This document shows, one piece after another, positions 36,244 to 44,621 of a DNA stretch of 64,000 nucleotides (positions within the stretch are counted from its first letter, which is position 1; each line of letters starts with the position of its first letter). Where the stretch lies: contig NZ_CP045740.1 in assembly GCF_009650765.1 (NCBI RefSeq), forward strand, positions 7,602,001 to 7,666,000, written 5' to 3'. This DNA is from Streptomyces sp. SUK 48 (GTDB taxonomy: Bacteria; Actinomycetota; Actinomycetes; Streptomycetales; Streptomycetaceae). The position numbers were made by a program, and so were the translations under genes. The notes beneath the pieces were generated by a model that made no database searches, had not been told where the DNA came from, and saw only the letters and a program-made list of their open reading frames with translations.

Positions 36244-37218
36244 ATGTCCGGCGCCGCCCACCTGCCCCTGACCCTCGACGACATCCGCGCGGCCGCCGCG
36301 CGCATCGAGGGCTTCACCCACCGCACCCCGGTCCTCACCTCGCGCACCCTCGACGAACGGGTGGGCGCGCGGGTGTTCATCAAGTGCGAGAACCTCCAGC
36401 GGATGGGCGCGTTCAAGATCCGCGGCGCCTACAACGCCATCGCCAGGCTCGCGCCCGAGGAACGGTCCAAGGGCGTCGCCGCGTTCTCCTCCGGCAACCA
36501 TGCCCAGGCCACCGCCCTCGCCGCCCGCGAACTCGGCACCAGCGCCGTCATCCTGATGCCCGAGGACGCCCCGTGCTCCAAGATGGAGGCCACCGCCGGG
36601 TACGGCGCCGAGATCGTCACCTACGACCGCTACACCGAGGACCGCGTCGCGCTCGGCACCGCACTCGCGAAGGAGCGGGGCCTGACCCTGATCCCGCCGT
36701 ACGACCACCCGGACGTCATCGCGGGCCAGGGTACGGCCGCTCTCGAACTCCTCGAAGAGGCAGGCCCGTTGGACGCCCTGCTGGTGCCCGTCGGAGGCGG
36801 CGGCCTGATCGCCGGCAGCGCCGTCGCGGCCAAGGGGCTGCACCCGGACATCCGGGTCATCGGCGTGGAGCCGGAGGGCAGCGACGACACCAAGCGGTCC
36901 CTGGAGCGCGGCACCCGGGTGGCCGTCCCGGTGCCCCGTACCGTCGCCGACGGCCAGGCGGTCGCCGTCCCGGGCGAGTTGACCTTCGAGATCAACCGGC
37001 ACCTGGTCGACTCCGTCGCGCTGGTCGGCGACGCCGAGATCATCGACGCCATGCGCTTCGCCTTCGACCGGCTGAAGGCGGTCTTCGAACCCAGCGGCGC
37101 CACCGGTCTGGCCGCCCTCCTCGCCGGGCGCGCCGGCGATCTCCCGCCCCGGATCGGCGTCATCGCGTCGGGCGGCAACATCGACACCCGGCGGTTCGCC
37201 GAGCTGCTCGGCGGCTGA
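36244..37218 (+). CDS. threo-3-hydroxyaspartate/threonine ammonia-lyase (PLP fold II)
   Basis: A 324-residue PLP enzyme of the threonine-dehydratase/serine-racemase group. The PLP lysine is in GAFKIRGAYN (near residue 57), the substrate loop is SSGNHAQA, the glycine phosphate-clamp is VPVGGGGLIAGSA, and the C-terminus has IASGGNIDTRRFAELL. At this length it lacks the ACT domain of biosynthetic IlvA. YheO-family neighbours point to hydroxyaspartate ammonia-lyase, but threonine/serine dehydratase or serine racemase are possible. ATG 36244 follows GAGGAC. Confidence 0.88.
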   Translation: MSGAAHLPLTLDDIRAAAARIEGFTHRTPVLTSRTLDERVGARVFIKCENLQRMGAFKIRGAYNAIARLAPEERSKGVAAFSSGNHAQATALAARELGTSAVILMPEDAPCSKMEATAGYGAEIVTYDRYTEDRVALGTALAKERGLTLIPPYDHPDVIAGQGTAALELLEEAGPLDALLVPVGGGGLIAGSAVAAKGLHPDIRVIGVEPEGSDDTKRSLERGTRVAVPVPRTVADGQAVAVPGELTFEINRHLVDSVALVGDAEIIDAMRFAFDRLKAVFEPSGATGLAALLAGRAGDLPPRIGVIASGGNIDTRRFAELLGG

Positions 37219-37327
37219 GCGGTACGGGCGCCCCGGGCCCCGGCCGACTGTCAGTGCCCCCGCCTACGGTGTGATCAGTGAGGACCTGCGGGAACGGCCG
37301 CGGGTCCGCTGTGGGGAGGGGTGTGCC

Positions 37328-38779
37328 ATGTCTGCGGTGTCCGCGGCGGAGACGACGTATCTGGAGCTGTCGCAGGAGGGCGGGGGCGCGCACAAGTTCT
37401 ACGAGGTGCGCGTCGACGGTCCGGTGGTGACGGTGCGGTACGGCCGGATCGGTGCCGACGGCCAGACCCAGACCAGCACGTTCCCGACCATGGAGAAGGC
37501 ACGGGCCGCCGCGGCGAAGAAGGTGGGGGAGAAGGTCCGCAAGGGGTACGCCCCGGCGGTGCCGGGCGGGCGCGCCCCGCGGGCGGTGACCCGGCGCCAG
37601 GTCAGCTCGGCCCCGTCCACCGCCCGCGCCGTGGCACCGGTGCTGTGGCGGTTCCGGACCGGCTCCGCGGCGTTCGGCATCCATGTGGACGACGAGCACT
37701 GCTGGGTCGGCAACCAGGCGGGCGATGTCTACACCCTGGACCACGAGGGCGCCGTACTGGCCCGTTTCGGGCTGCCGGACGGCGTGAAGTGCCTGGTCGC
37801 CGACGACTTCTGGATCTACGCCGGCTGCGACGACGGCAAGGTGTACGACCTGTCCTCCAAACTGCCCTTCGCCGCGTACGACATCAACGCCGACGTCGAC
37901 ATCTTCTGGCTGGACATCCACGAGGGCGTGCTCGACGTCTCCGACCGGGAGGGCCGGCTCACCGTCATCGACCACGAGGACGAGCACCAGTGGGCCCGCC
38001 GCAGCCAGGGCGAGCACGCCTGGATGGTGCGTGCCGACGACCGCGCCGTCTATCACGGCCACCAGCAGGGCGTCACCGCCTACCGGCCGGACGGCGGCGG
38101 CGAGTTGTGGCACACCCGCACCCGCGGCGGGGTGCTGTTCGGCTGGCAGGAGGACGACGCGGTGTACGCGGGCACCGGGCACCGGGTGGTGCAGCGGCTG
38201 TCGAAGGCGACCGGCGCGATCGAGGCGACGTACGCCTGCGACAGCGCGGTGTACTCCTGCGCCACCTCGCCGGGCGGGCGGTTCGTGTTCGCCGGTGACG
38301 CGGCCTCGTCCGTCTACTGCTTCGACCGCGACGGCACCCGGCTGTGGAAGCTCGGCACGGGCAGCGGCTCGGCGCTGTCGATGCAGTACCGCGACGAGCG
38401 GCTGTACCTGGTGACCACCGATGGCTCCCTGGTGTGCGTGGACGCGAGCGAGAGTGCCATCGGCGCGGCCCAGCAGGGCTCGGTGCCGGTCGTCCGGGAC
38501 GTCAAACTCGCCGCCGCGCTCCCCGCGTACGCTCCCGCCACCGCCGTCGAGGCGGTCGCCACCGTGGCCCAGGCGCCGACCGGCTCGGTCGTCGTCGAGT
38601 GCGTCCAGGAATCCGGCCGCCTGCGGGTCCACGTCGTCTCCGGCGACTACGACTCCTCCTGGAACGTCCAGTTCCCCCGCGCGATACGCGTCCCGGGCGC
38701 CCGCTACGTCGTGGACGCCCTGCACCCGGCGGCGGGAGGCTTCTACCGGGTGCGGGGGGACATCCGGCGGCTGGTGTGA
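37328..38779 (+). CDS. WGR-domain protein with beta-propeller
   Basis: A 483-residue protein. Residues ~10-75 form a WGR domain (KFYEVRVDGPVVTVRYGRIG, then EKVRKGYAP), the module found in PARPs and some bacterial nucleic-acid proteins. The rest (~100-480) is a PQQ/quinoprotein-like beta-propeller with repeated blades (HCWVGNQAGDVYTLDHEGAV, DFWIYAGCDDGKVYDLSSKL, AVYAGTGHRVVQRLSKATGA). No signal peptide, so it is cytoplasmic. ATG 37328 follows GGGGAGGGG. The combination is unusual and the function unknown; it may sense damage or nucleic acids. Confidence 0.82.
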   Translation: MSAVSAAETTYLELSQEGGGAHKFYEVRVDGPVVTVRYGRIGADGQTQTSTFPTMEKARAAAAKKVGEKVRKGYAPAVPGGRAPRAVTRRQVSSAPSTARAVAPVLWRFRTGSAAFGIHVDDEHCWVGNQAGDVYTLDHEGAVLARFGLPDGVKCLVADDFWIYAGCDDGKVYDLSSKLPFAAYDINADVDIFWLDIHEGVLDVSDREGRLTVIDHEDEHQWARRSQGEHAWMVRADDRAVYHGHQQGVTAYRPDGGGELWHTRTRGGVLFGWQEDDAVYAGTGHRVVQRLSKATGAIEATYACDSAVYSCATSPGGRFVFAGDAASSVYCFDRDGTRLWKLGTGSGSALSMQYRDERLYLVTTDGSLVCVDASESAIGAAQQGSVPVVRDVKLAAALPAYAPATAVEAVATVAQAPTGSVVVECVQESGRLRVHVVSGDYDSSWNVQFPRAIRVPGARYVVDALHPAAGGFYRVRGDIRRLV

Positions 38780-38863
38780 GGGGGCGTGATGAGGGGGGAG
38801 GGGGCGGGGATGAGGAACGCGACGGCGATCGGCGGCGTACGCCCCTCGGCCCAGCATTTCCCC

Positions 38864-40426
38864 TCAGCCCGACACCCCCTCCGTCACCACTTCCCGGGCC
38901 ACGGCCAGCGCCTGCTCCCGGTCCTCCGGTACCAGGCCGATGCGGGTGCGGCGGTCCAGCAGATCGGACTCGTCCAGGGCGCCCTCGTGCCGGGCCGCCC
39001 ACACGAGTTCGGCGCGGGTGACGGGGTGGCCCGGCAGGACCGGTTCGGCGAGGGCCGGGTGTTCCGTGGTGAGGGCGTGCACGGCGAGGGCCTCCGTGCC
39101 GTAGCGGCGGACCAGCCGGCTCGGCACCGGCAGGGCCCGCAGCCGCTCGGGCGCGGCGGCGCCGACCAGCGGCAGATCCGCGGTGGGGGACGGGGGCACG
39201 GCGATCCCCCTGGCCGCGGCGGCCGCGTCCACGGCGTCCTGCGCCATCCGGCGGTACGTGGTCAGCTTGCCGCCGACCACCGTGGTCACCCCGTCCGGCG
39301 AGGTGAGCACCGCGTGCCGGCGCGAGATGTCGGACGTGCGGGTCCCCGCGCCGCCCTCCGACATGTCCAGCAGGGGCCGCAGCCCGGCGAACGCGCCGAC
39401 GACCTCGTCCCGGGCGACGGGCACGTCCAGGGCCGAGCCGAGCACGTCCAGCAGGAAGCCGATGTCCGTCTCGGGCACCTCCGGCACATCGGGGACGTCC
39501 CCGTCGACCGGCTCGTCGGTGAGCCCGACGTACACCCGGCCGTCCCCCTGCGGCAGCACCAGCACGAAGCGGTTGGTCTCGCCCGGGATCGGGATGTGCA
39601 GACCTGCCGGCAGTTCCCCGAGCCGCTCCGAGCGCAGCACCAGATGCGTGCCGCGCGAGGGCCGGATGCGGATGCCGTCGACCAGGCCGCCCGCCCACAC
39701 CCCGGCGGCGTTGATCACCACCCGGGCCCTGATCTCGCCCTCCTCGCCGGTGAGTTCGTCACGGACCCGGGCACCGCCACCGGTCAGCTCCAGCACCCGC
39801 ACCCGGGTCAGCACCCGCGCCCCGCGCGCCGCCGCCGTACGGGCCAGCGCGGTCACCAGCCGGGCGTCGTCGGTGACCCGCCCGTCCCAGGACAGCAGTC
39901 CGCCGCGCAGCCCGGCCCCGCGCACCGCGGGCGCCAGATGCCGCGCCTCCGTCGCCGAGAGCCGGCGCGGAGAGGGCAGCACCTGGCGCGGGGTGCGCGC
40001 GGCCAGCCGCAGCATGTCCCCGGCCCGCAACCCGGCCCAGGCGAGGGACGCCTGGGCCGTGGACACCATCGGCGTCAGCGGCAGCACGAACGGCTGCGCC
40101 GCGACCAGATGCGGGGCGGTGCGGGTCATCAGCACCCCACGCTCCACCGCGCTCTCGTGCGCCACCTCGAACTGCGCGGACGCCAGATAGCGCAGCCCGC
40201 CGTGGATCAGCTTGGAGCTCCAGCGCGAGGTGCCGAAGGCCAGGTCGTGGGCGTCCACCGCGACGACGTCCAGACCGCGGGCCGCCGCGTCCAGGGCGAC
40301 CCCGGCCCCGGTGGCGCCGAGCCCGACGACCAGCACATCGGCCACCCGCCCCGCCGCCTCGGTCAGTTCCCGGGTGCGCCGGGCCGCGCTCAGGGACGAG
40401 CCGGGTATCGCCTCGGTGTGACTCAT
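38864..40426 (-). CDS. glpD: FAD-dependent glycerol-3-phosphate dehydrogenase
   Basis: A 520-residue flavoprotein of the GlpD family, oxidising glycerol-3-phosphate to dihydroxyacetone phosphate at the membrane. The FAD site is VADVLVVGLGATGAGVALDA, then TSRWSSKLIHGGLRYLA and the C-terminal VGGKLTTYRRMAQDAVDAA. Its ATG overlaps the TetR stop (ATGA). Beside AGPS-like and diacylglycerol kinase genes, it may supply DHAP for glycerolipid or ether-lipid synthesis and not only glycerol catabolism. Confidence 0.92.
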   Translation of the reverse strand: MSHTEAIPGSSLSAARRTRELTEAAGRVADVLVVGLGATGAGVALDAAARGLDVVAVDAHDLAFGTSRWSSKLIHGGLRYLASAQFEVAHESAVERGVLMTRTAPHLVAAQPFVLPLTPMVSTAQASLAWAGLRAGDMLRLAARTPRQVLPSPRRLSATEARHLAPAVRGAGLRGGLLSWDGRVTDDARLVTALARTAAARGARVLTRVRVLELTGGGARVRDELTGEEGEIRARVVINAAGVWAGGLVDGIRIRPSRGTHLVLRSERLGELPAGLHIPIPGETNRFVLVLPQGDGRVYVGLTDEPVDGDVPDVPEVPETDIGFLLDVLGSALDVPVARDEVVGAFAGLRPLLDMSEGGAGTRTSDISRRHAVLTSPDGVTTVVGGKLTTYRRMAQDAVDAAAAARGIAVPPSPTADLPLVGAAAPERLRALPVPSRLVRRYGTEALAVHALTTEHPALAEPVLPGHPVTRAELVWAARHEGALDESDLLDRRTRIGLVPEDREQALAVAREVVTEGVSG

Positions 40427-41031
40427 GGCCTGAGGATCCTCTCCAGGAGGGCGCGCAGCTCGCCGAGGAAGGCGGCGGAGTCCAGCTCCGGATCGTCCTC
40501 GTCGGTCATCGTGCGCAGGGACAGGGTGAAGGACTGCACCGTCAACAGCAGGGCACGCGCCTGCCGTTCGGTGTGCGCCAGACGCACGGAGCCGTCCTCG
40601 TGGCCCTCGCGCAGGCTCTCGGTCAGCAGCGCGAGCAGTGCCAGCTGGCTCGCCCCGCGCCGGTCGAGCACATAGGGGAGCAGCAGCTCCGGATCGACGT
40701 CGACGATCTTGTGGAACAGCGGGTGCGCCCGGAACGCCTCGACGCCCGCCACCAGCCCCTCCACCATCCGGGTGCGTGTGTCGAGGCCGGGCGCGGGCGC
40801 GGGGATCGCCCGGCTGGCCACACCGATCCACTCACGGGTCATCAGATCGCCCACCAGTGTGCGCAGATCCGGCCAGCGCCGATACAGGGTCATCCGGGAG
40901 ACCCCGGCGCGGCGGGCCACGTCGGCGAGGGTCGTACGACGGACCCCGACGGCGAGCACGCAGTCGCGCACCGCGTCGAGGATCGGATCGCTCTCGGGGT
41001 CTTCCGCACCGTTGTGACGAATAGGCGTCAT
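40423..41031 (-). CDS. TetR-family repressor of the glpD/lipid genes
   Basis: A 202-residue TetR regulator. The HTH (about 20-65) reads VRRTTLADVARRAGVSRMTL then YRRWPDLRTLVGDLM. The C-terminal ligand domain is unremarkable. It overlaps glpD downstream and is divergent from the AGPS-like gene. A GTGTAAC direct repeat (41032-41046) sits directly before its ATG and is its likely operator. The ATG has no clear ribosome site, so leaderless translation is possible. Confidence 0.9.
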   Translation of the reverse strand: MTPIRHNGAEDPESDPILDAVRDCVLAVGVRRTTLADVARRAGVSRMTLYRRWPDLRTLVGDLMTREWIGVASRAIPAPAPGLDTRTRMVEGLVAGVEAFRAHPLFHKIVDVDPELLLPYVLDRRGASQLALLALLTESLREGHEDGSVRLAHTERQARALLLTVQSFTLSLRTMTDEDDPELDSAAFLGELRALLERILRP

Positions 41032-41046
41032 GTGTAACAGTGTAAC
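41032..41046. promoter_or_regulatory. GTGTAAC direct repeat at the TetR start
   Basis: GTGTAAC at 41032-41038 and 41040-41046, 8 bp apart, abutting the TetR start codon and about 140 bp from the divergent AGPS-like gene. Likely TetR binding site. Confidence 0.45.
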
Positions 41047-41183
41047 GCCCCGGGCCGGGCGGAAGCAGCGGACCGCCGCCGTACGGCCGGCCGCGCGGCC
41101 GGCCGCAACGGTCCGCCCGAAACCGCTTGACACCGCTCGACACCGCCCGGACCGAGCCACCGACCTGTGAGGACGACCGTTCA

Positions 41184-42776
41184 ATGGACATGCTGTGGAA
41201 CGGCTGGGGCGACCCGGCCAAGGCGGCACCGCTGCCCGACTCGGTGACCGGGCTGCTGCGCGACCTGCTCGGCGTCAAGCCGCGCAGCACCCCCGCGCTC
41301 GCCCTGGACGACCTCGACGTGCCCGCCCCCACGGCCGGTCCCGCCGCCCTGGCGGCGCTCGCCGAGGCCGTCGGCGGCGCCGAGCACGTGCGCACCGACG
41401 CCGAGAGCCGCATCCGGCACACCCGCGGCAAGTCCACCCCCGACCTGCTGCGCATCCGCACCGGCGATGTCGGCGACGTCCCGCAGGCCGTGGTCCTGCC
41501 CGCCGGCCACGACGAGGTCCTCGCCGTCCTGCGCGCCTGCGCGGACCACGCCCTGGCCGCGGTCCCGTTCGGCGGCGGCACCTCCGTCGTCGGCGGACTC
41601 GCCCCCGAGCGCGGCGCGTTCGTCGCCCTCGACCTGCGCCGCATGGACGCTCTGCTGGACCTCGACCCCGTCTCGCGCACCGCCGTCCTCCAGCCCGGCC
41701 TGCGCGCCCCCGAGGCCGAGGCGCTCCTCGCCGAACAGGGCTTCACCCTCGGCCACTTCCCGCAGTCCTTCGAGTGGGCCACCATCGGCGGCTTCGCCGC
41801 GGCCCGCTCCAGCGGCCAGGCGTCCGCCGGATACGGCCGCTTCGACGAGATGGTCCTCGGCCTCACCGTCGCCACCCCCGAGGGCACCGTCGAGACCGGC
41901 CGCGCCCCCCGCTCCGCCGCGGGCCCCGACCTGCGCCAGCTGATCCTCGGCTCCGAGGGCGCCTTCGGCGTCATCACCTCGGTCACCGTGCGGGTGCGTC
42001 CGCTGCCCGAGGCGAAGGTCTACGAGGGCTGGCGGTTCGCCTCCTTCGAGGAGGGCGCCGCCGCGCTGCGCAGGCTCGCCCAGGACGGACCGCGCCCGAC
42101 CGTGCTGCGCCTGTCCGACGAGACCGAGACCCTCATCGGGCTCGCCTCGCCCGACAAGATCGGCGCCGGTCTCGGCCAGAGCGACGCCGGCTGCCTCGCC
42201 ATCGCCGGCTACGAGGGCACGCCCGAGGAGACCGCGTACCGGCGCGAGCGAGCCGCCGCCGTCCTCACCGCCTGCGGCGGCACCCCGCTCGGCACCGAGT
42301 CCGGCGAGCGCTGGGCGCACGGCCGCTTCTCCGCGCCGTACCTGCGCGACGCCCTCCTCGACGTCGGCGCCTTCGCCGAGACCCTGGAGACCGCCGCCTT
42401 CTGGTCCCGGATCCCCGAGCTGTACGCGGCCGTGCGCACCGCGCTCACCGAGACCCTCACCGAGGCGGGCACCCCGCCGCTGGTGATGTGCCACATCTCC
42501 CATGTGTACGAGAACGGCGCCTCGCTGTACTTCACCGTCGTCAGCGCCCAGGGCGAGGACCCGGTGGCCCACTGGACGCCCGCCAAGCACGCGGCCAACG
42601 AGGCGATCGGCGCCGCCGGCGGCACCATCTCCCACCACCACGGGGTGGGCACCGACCACCGCGACTGGTATGTCAGGGAGACCGGCGAGCTGGCCGTCGA
42701 GGCACTGCGCGCCGTCAAGCGCCGCCTGGACCCCGACGGGCTGCTCAACCCCGGCGTCCTGCTGCCCACCGACTGA
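41184..42776 (+). CDS. alkylglycerone-phosphate-synthase-like FAD oxidase
   Basis: A 530-residue FAD-binding protein of the FAD_binding_4 superfamily. The FAD pocket is VPFGGGTSVVGGLAP, with PQSFEWATIGGFAAARSSGQ and a C-terminal HHHGVGTDHRDWYVRETG resembling the alkyl-DHAP synthase histidine-rich site. AGPS proper swaps the acyl group of acyl-DHAP for an alkyl group, the first ether bond of ether lipids. A lactate/glycolate-type oxidase is the main alternative. ATG 41184 is chosen; the diacylglycerol kinase follows after 34 bp. Confidence 0.85.
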   Translation: MDMLWNGWGDPAKAAPLPDSVTGLLRDLLGVKPRSTPALALDDLDVPAPTAGPAALAALAEAVGGAEHVRTDAESRIRHTRGKSTPDLLRIRTGDVGDVPQAVVLPAGHDEVLAVLRACADHALAAVPFGGGTSVVGGLAPERGAFVALDLRRMDALLDLDPVSRTAVLQPGLRAPEAEALLAEQGFTLGHFPQSFEWATIGGFAAARSSGQASAGYGRFDEMVLGLTVATPEGTVETGRAPRSAAGPDLRQLILGSEGAFGVITSVTVRVRPLPEAKVYEGWRFASFEEGAAALRRLAQDGPRPTVLRLSDETETLIGLASPDKIGAGLGQSDAGCLAIAGYEGTPEETAYRRERAAAVLTACGGTPLGTESGERWAHGRFSAPYLRDALLDVGAFAETLETAAFWSRIPELYAAVRTALTETLTEAGTPPLVMCHISHVYENGASLYFTVVSAQGEDPVAHWTPAKHAANEAIGAAGGTISHHHGVGTDHRDWYVRETGELAVEALRAVKRRLDPDGLLNPGVLLPTD

Positions 42777-42810
42777 CCCCACCCCACCGCCTGCCCCGGA
42801 GGCACCCCCG

Positions 42811-43710
42811 ATGCGCCAGTTCACCGCCGTCGTCAACCCGACCGCGGGCGGCTCCACCGCGGCGGCCACGCTGCTCCAGGTGGCCCGCCTGCTCAGGGAG
42901 GCCGGGGCCGGTCTGGAGACCGAGTACAGCCACAGCCTGGCCCACGCCCAGGACATCGCCCGCAAGGCCGGCGAGCGGGGCCGGATCGTGCTCGCCGTCG
43001 GCGGCGACGGCATCACCGGCGGCATCGGGGGCGCGCTGAGCGGCACCGGAACCGTGTTCGGCATCGTGCCGGCCGGACGCGGCAACGACTTCGCCCGCGC
43101 CCTCGACCTGCCCGCCGACCCCGCCGCGCTCGCCGACGTCCTGCTGCACGCCGAGCCCCGGCCCGTCGACACCCTCGAGGTGGAGTCCGCCGTGCACCGG
43201 CGGACCGTGGTCCTCGGCAGCGTGTACGCCGGGGTCGACGCGCTGGCCAACCGGCACGCCAACCAGACCCGGCTGCTGCGCGGCGCCGCCGCCTACTACG
43301 CGGGCGGACTGCGCGCCGTGACCAGCTGGCGCCCCGCCGACTACCGCGTCACCGCCGACGGCGAGGAGCACACCCACCGCGGCTACACGGTCGTCGCCGC
43401 CAACTCCCCCTATTACGGCTCCGGCCGGCAGATCGCGCCCGGCGCCCGGGTCGACGACGGCCTGCTGCACATCGTGATGATCAAGGAGGCGCCCCGCCGG
43501 CTCTTCTTCACCCTGATGAACGAGCTGAAGACCGGCACCCACATACACCGCCCCGAAGTACGCGTCCTGCGCGCCAAGGAGCTGCGCATCGAGTCCACCG
43601 GCCCGGTTCCCTACGGCGCCGACGGCGAGGTGGAGGCCACCCTGCCGGTGACCGTCCGGGTACGGCCCGGGGACCTGCCGGTGCTGTACCGGCCCGCGGA
43701 CACCGCCTGA
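42811..43710 (+). CDS. diacylglycerol/lipid kinase
   Basis: A 299-residue lipid kinase of the DAGK catalytic family. The ATP site is VNPTAGGSTAAATLLQ, then LAVGGDGITGGIGGALSGTG (GGDGT-like) and IVPAGRGNDFARAL. The C-terminal beta-sandwich ends HIHRPEVRVLRAKELRIEST. It phosphorylates diacylglycerol or a related lipid at the membrane. With glpD- and AGPS-like genes it suggests a dedicated phospholipid or ether-lipid branch. Confidence 0.9.
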   Translation: MRQFTAVVNPTAGGSTAAATLLQVARLLREAGAGLETEYSHSLAHAQDIARKAGERGRIVLAVGGDGITGGIGGALSGTGTVFGIVPAGRGNDFARALDLPADPAALADVLLHAEPRPVDTLEVESAVHRRTVVLGSVYAGVDALANRHANQTRLLRGAAAYYAGGLRAVTSWRPADYRVTADGEEHTHRGYTVVAANSPYYGSGRQIAPGARVDDGLLHIVMIKEAPRRLFFTLMNELKTGTHIHRPEVRVLRAKELRIESTGPVPYGADGEVEATLPVTVRVRPGDLPVLYRPADTA

Positions 43711-43783
43711 CCCGTGTGCGGGCCCGCCCACTTGGGTAGGCGAGCAGCGACCGGGGGAGCGGTGGACGAGGGGGAGTAAGGGC

Positions 43784-44122
43784 ATGGAGAACGCAATACA
43801 GGCCGTCGTCGTGTACGACGGGCGGCTGCTGCTGGTCCGGGAGGCGGACGTGTGGGGGCTGCCGTCGGGCACCGGGCAGCCGGCCGAGACGGCGGAGGCC
43901 ACCGCCGCGCGCGTCGTCTACGAAATCACCGGCTACCTGGCCGACGGCTCCGCGGCGCTGGACGGCGGCTCGGCCGTGCTGTGCCAACTCCTCAGCGAGG
44001 ACCCCTCGGACGGCGCCCGGCTCGCCCCCGAGGACATCCGCTGGACGCCGAACGAGGAGGCCGCGGCCCTCGCGCTGCCCGAGGCCGTACGCGACTACCT
44101 GGCGGGGCACACCCCCGTGTGA
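43784..44122 (+). CDS. NUDIX-fold protein with degenerate catalytic box
   Basis: A 112-residue protein resembling short NUDIX hydrolases. The would-be catalytic box reads GQPAETAEATAARVVYEITG: the spacing fits GX5EX7REUXEEXGU, but the first and third metal glutamates are V and I. It may bind nucleotides without hydrolysing them, or be decaying. It starts ADVWGLPSGTG-like, typical of NUDIX beta strands. Its 3' end is convergent with the hot-dog remnant. Confidence 0.7.
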   Translation: MENAIQAVVVYDGRLLLVREADVWGLPSGTGQPAETAEATAARVVYEITGYLADGSAALDGGSAVLCQLLSEDPSDGARLAPEDIRWTPNEEAAALALPEAVRDYLAGHTPV

Positions 44123-44488
44123 CCCGGCTCGGGGATTCCCTTCGCGGAACCGCCGCCGGTCCACCACCGCCCGGTCGATCTCGCCCTCCGCGACCAGCGG
44201 GCCCGCCGCGTCGACGGCCCGTACCGCGAAGGTCGGCCGCCGCGCGTCCGCCCGGTCCGGCGGCCGGGCCGTCACCCCGACGCGGCCGCCGACGGGTGTG
44301 GCGCGCAGATGCCGCACCCGGACGGCGGTCCCCACGGAGGTCTCGCCCGCCCCGGTGAACGGCGCGGCGGCGCGCACGGTCGCCGCCGCCGGCCACGCGA
44401 TCAGCCGGGGCGTGCCGAGCACGGGCGCCTCGCCGCTGCCCAGCGCCCGCGCGGTGTCGGCATCGGTCACCCGGTGCACCTCGGACAC
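44095..44488 (-). pseudogene. FlK-like hot-dog thioesterase with lost frame and catalytic glutamate
   Basis: The frame from GTG 44488 reads a hot-dog thioesterase of the fluoroacetyl-CoA thioesterase type: TDADTARALGSGEAPVLGTP, RVRHLRATPVGGRVGVTARP and VAEGEIDRAVVDRRRF. The catalytic glutamate position (normally MEAATV-like) is PAAATV. Near 44140 the frame carries on without a stop to 43508, antisense to the NUDIX gene; shifting one base gives a natural end and a TAG at 44095-44097. This suggests a frameshift or sequencing error plus active-site loss, so a decaying gene is likely. Confidence 0.6.
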
Positions 44489-44621
44489 TGGCCGGCGTCC
44501 GGCGCCTCGTCGCGCATCCCTCCACGCCAAGGCGCCGAAAGGCTCTCCGACCTGCCGAGCCCGCGAGGCCGGGCCATGCTGGAACGGTCCGGCTCCGCCC
44601 CGTACGAGGAGGCAGGTCCCC

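Noticed and set aside
41097..41110. GC-rich dyad in the TetR/AGPS gap as a terminator
   Set aside because: It lies between divergent promoters, where no transcript should end, and its pairing is short.
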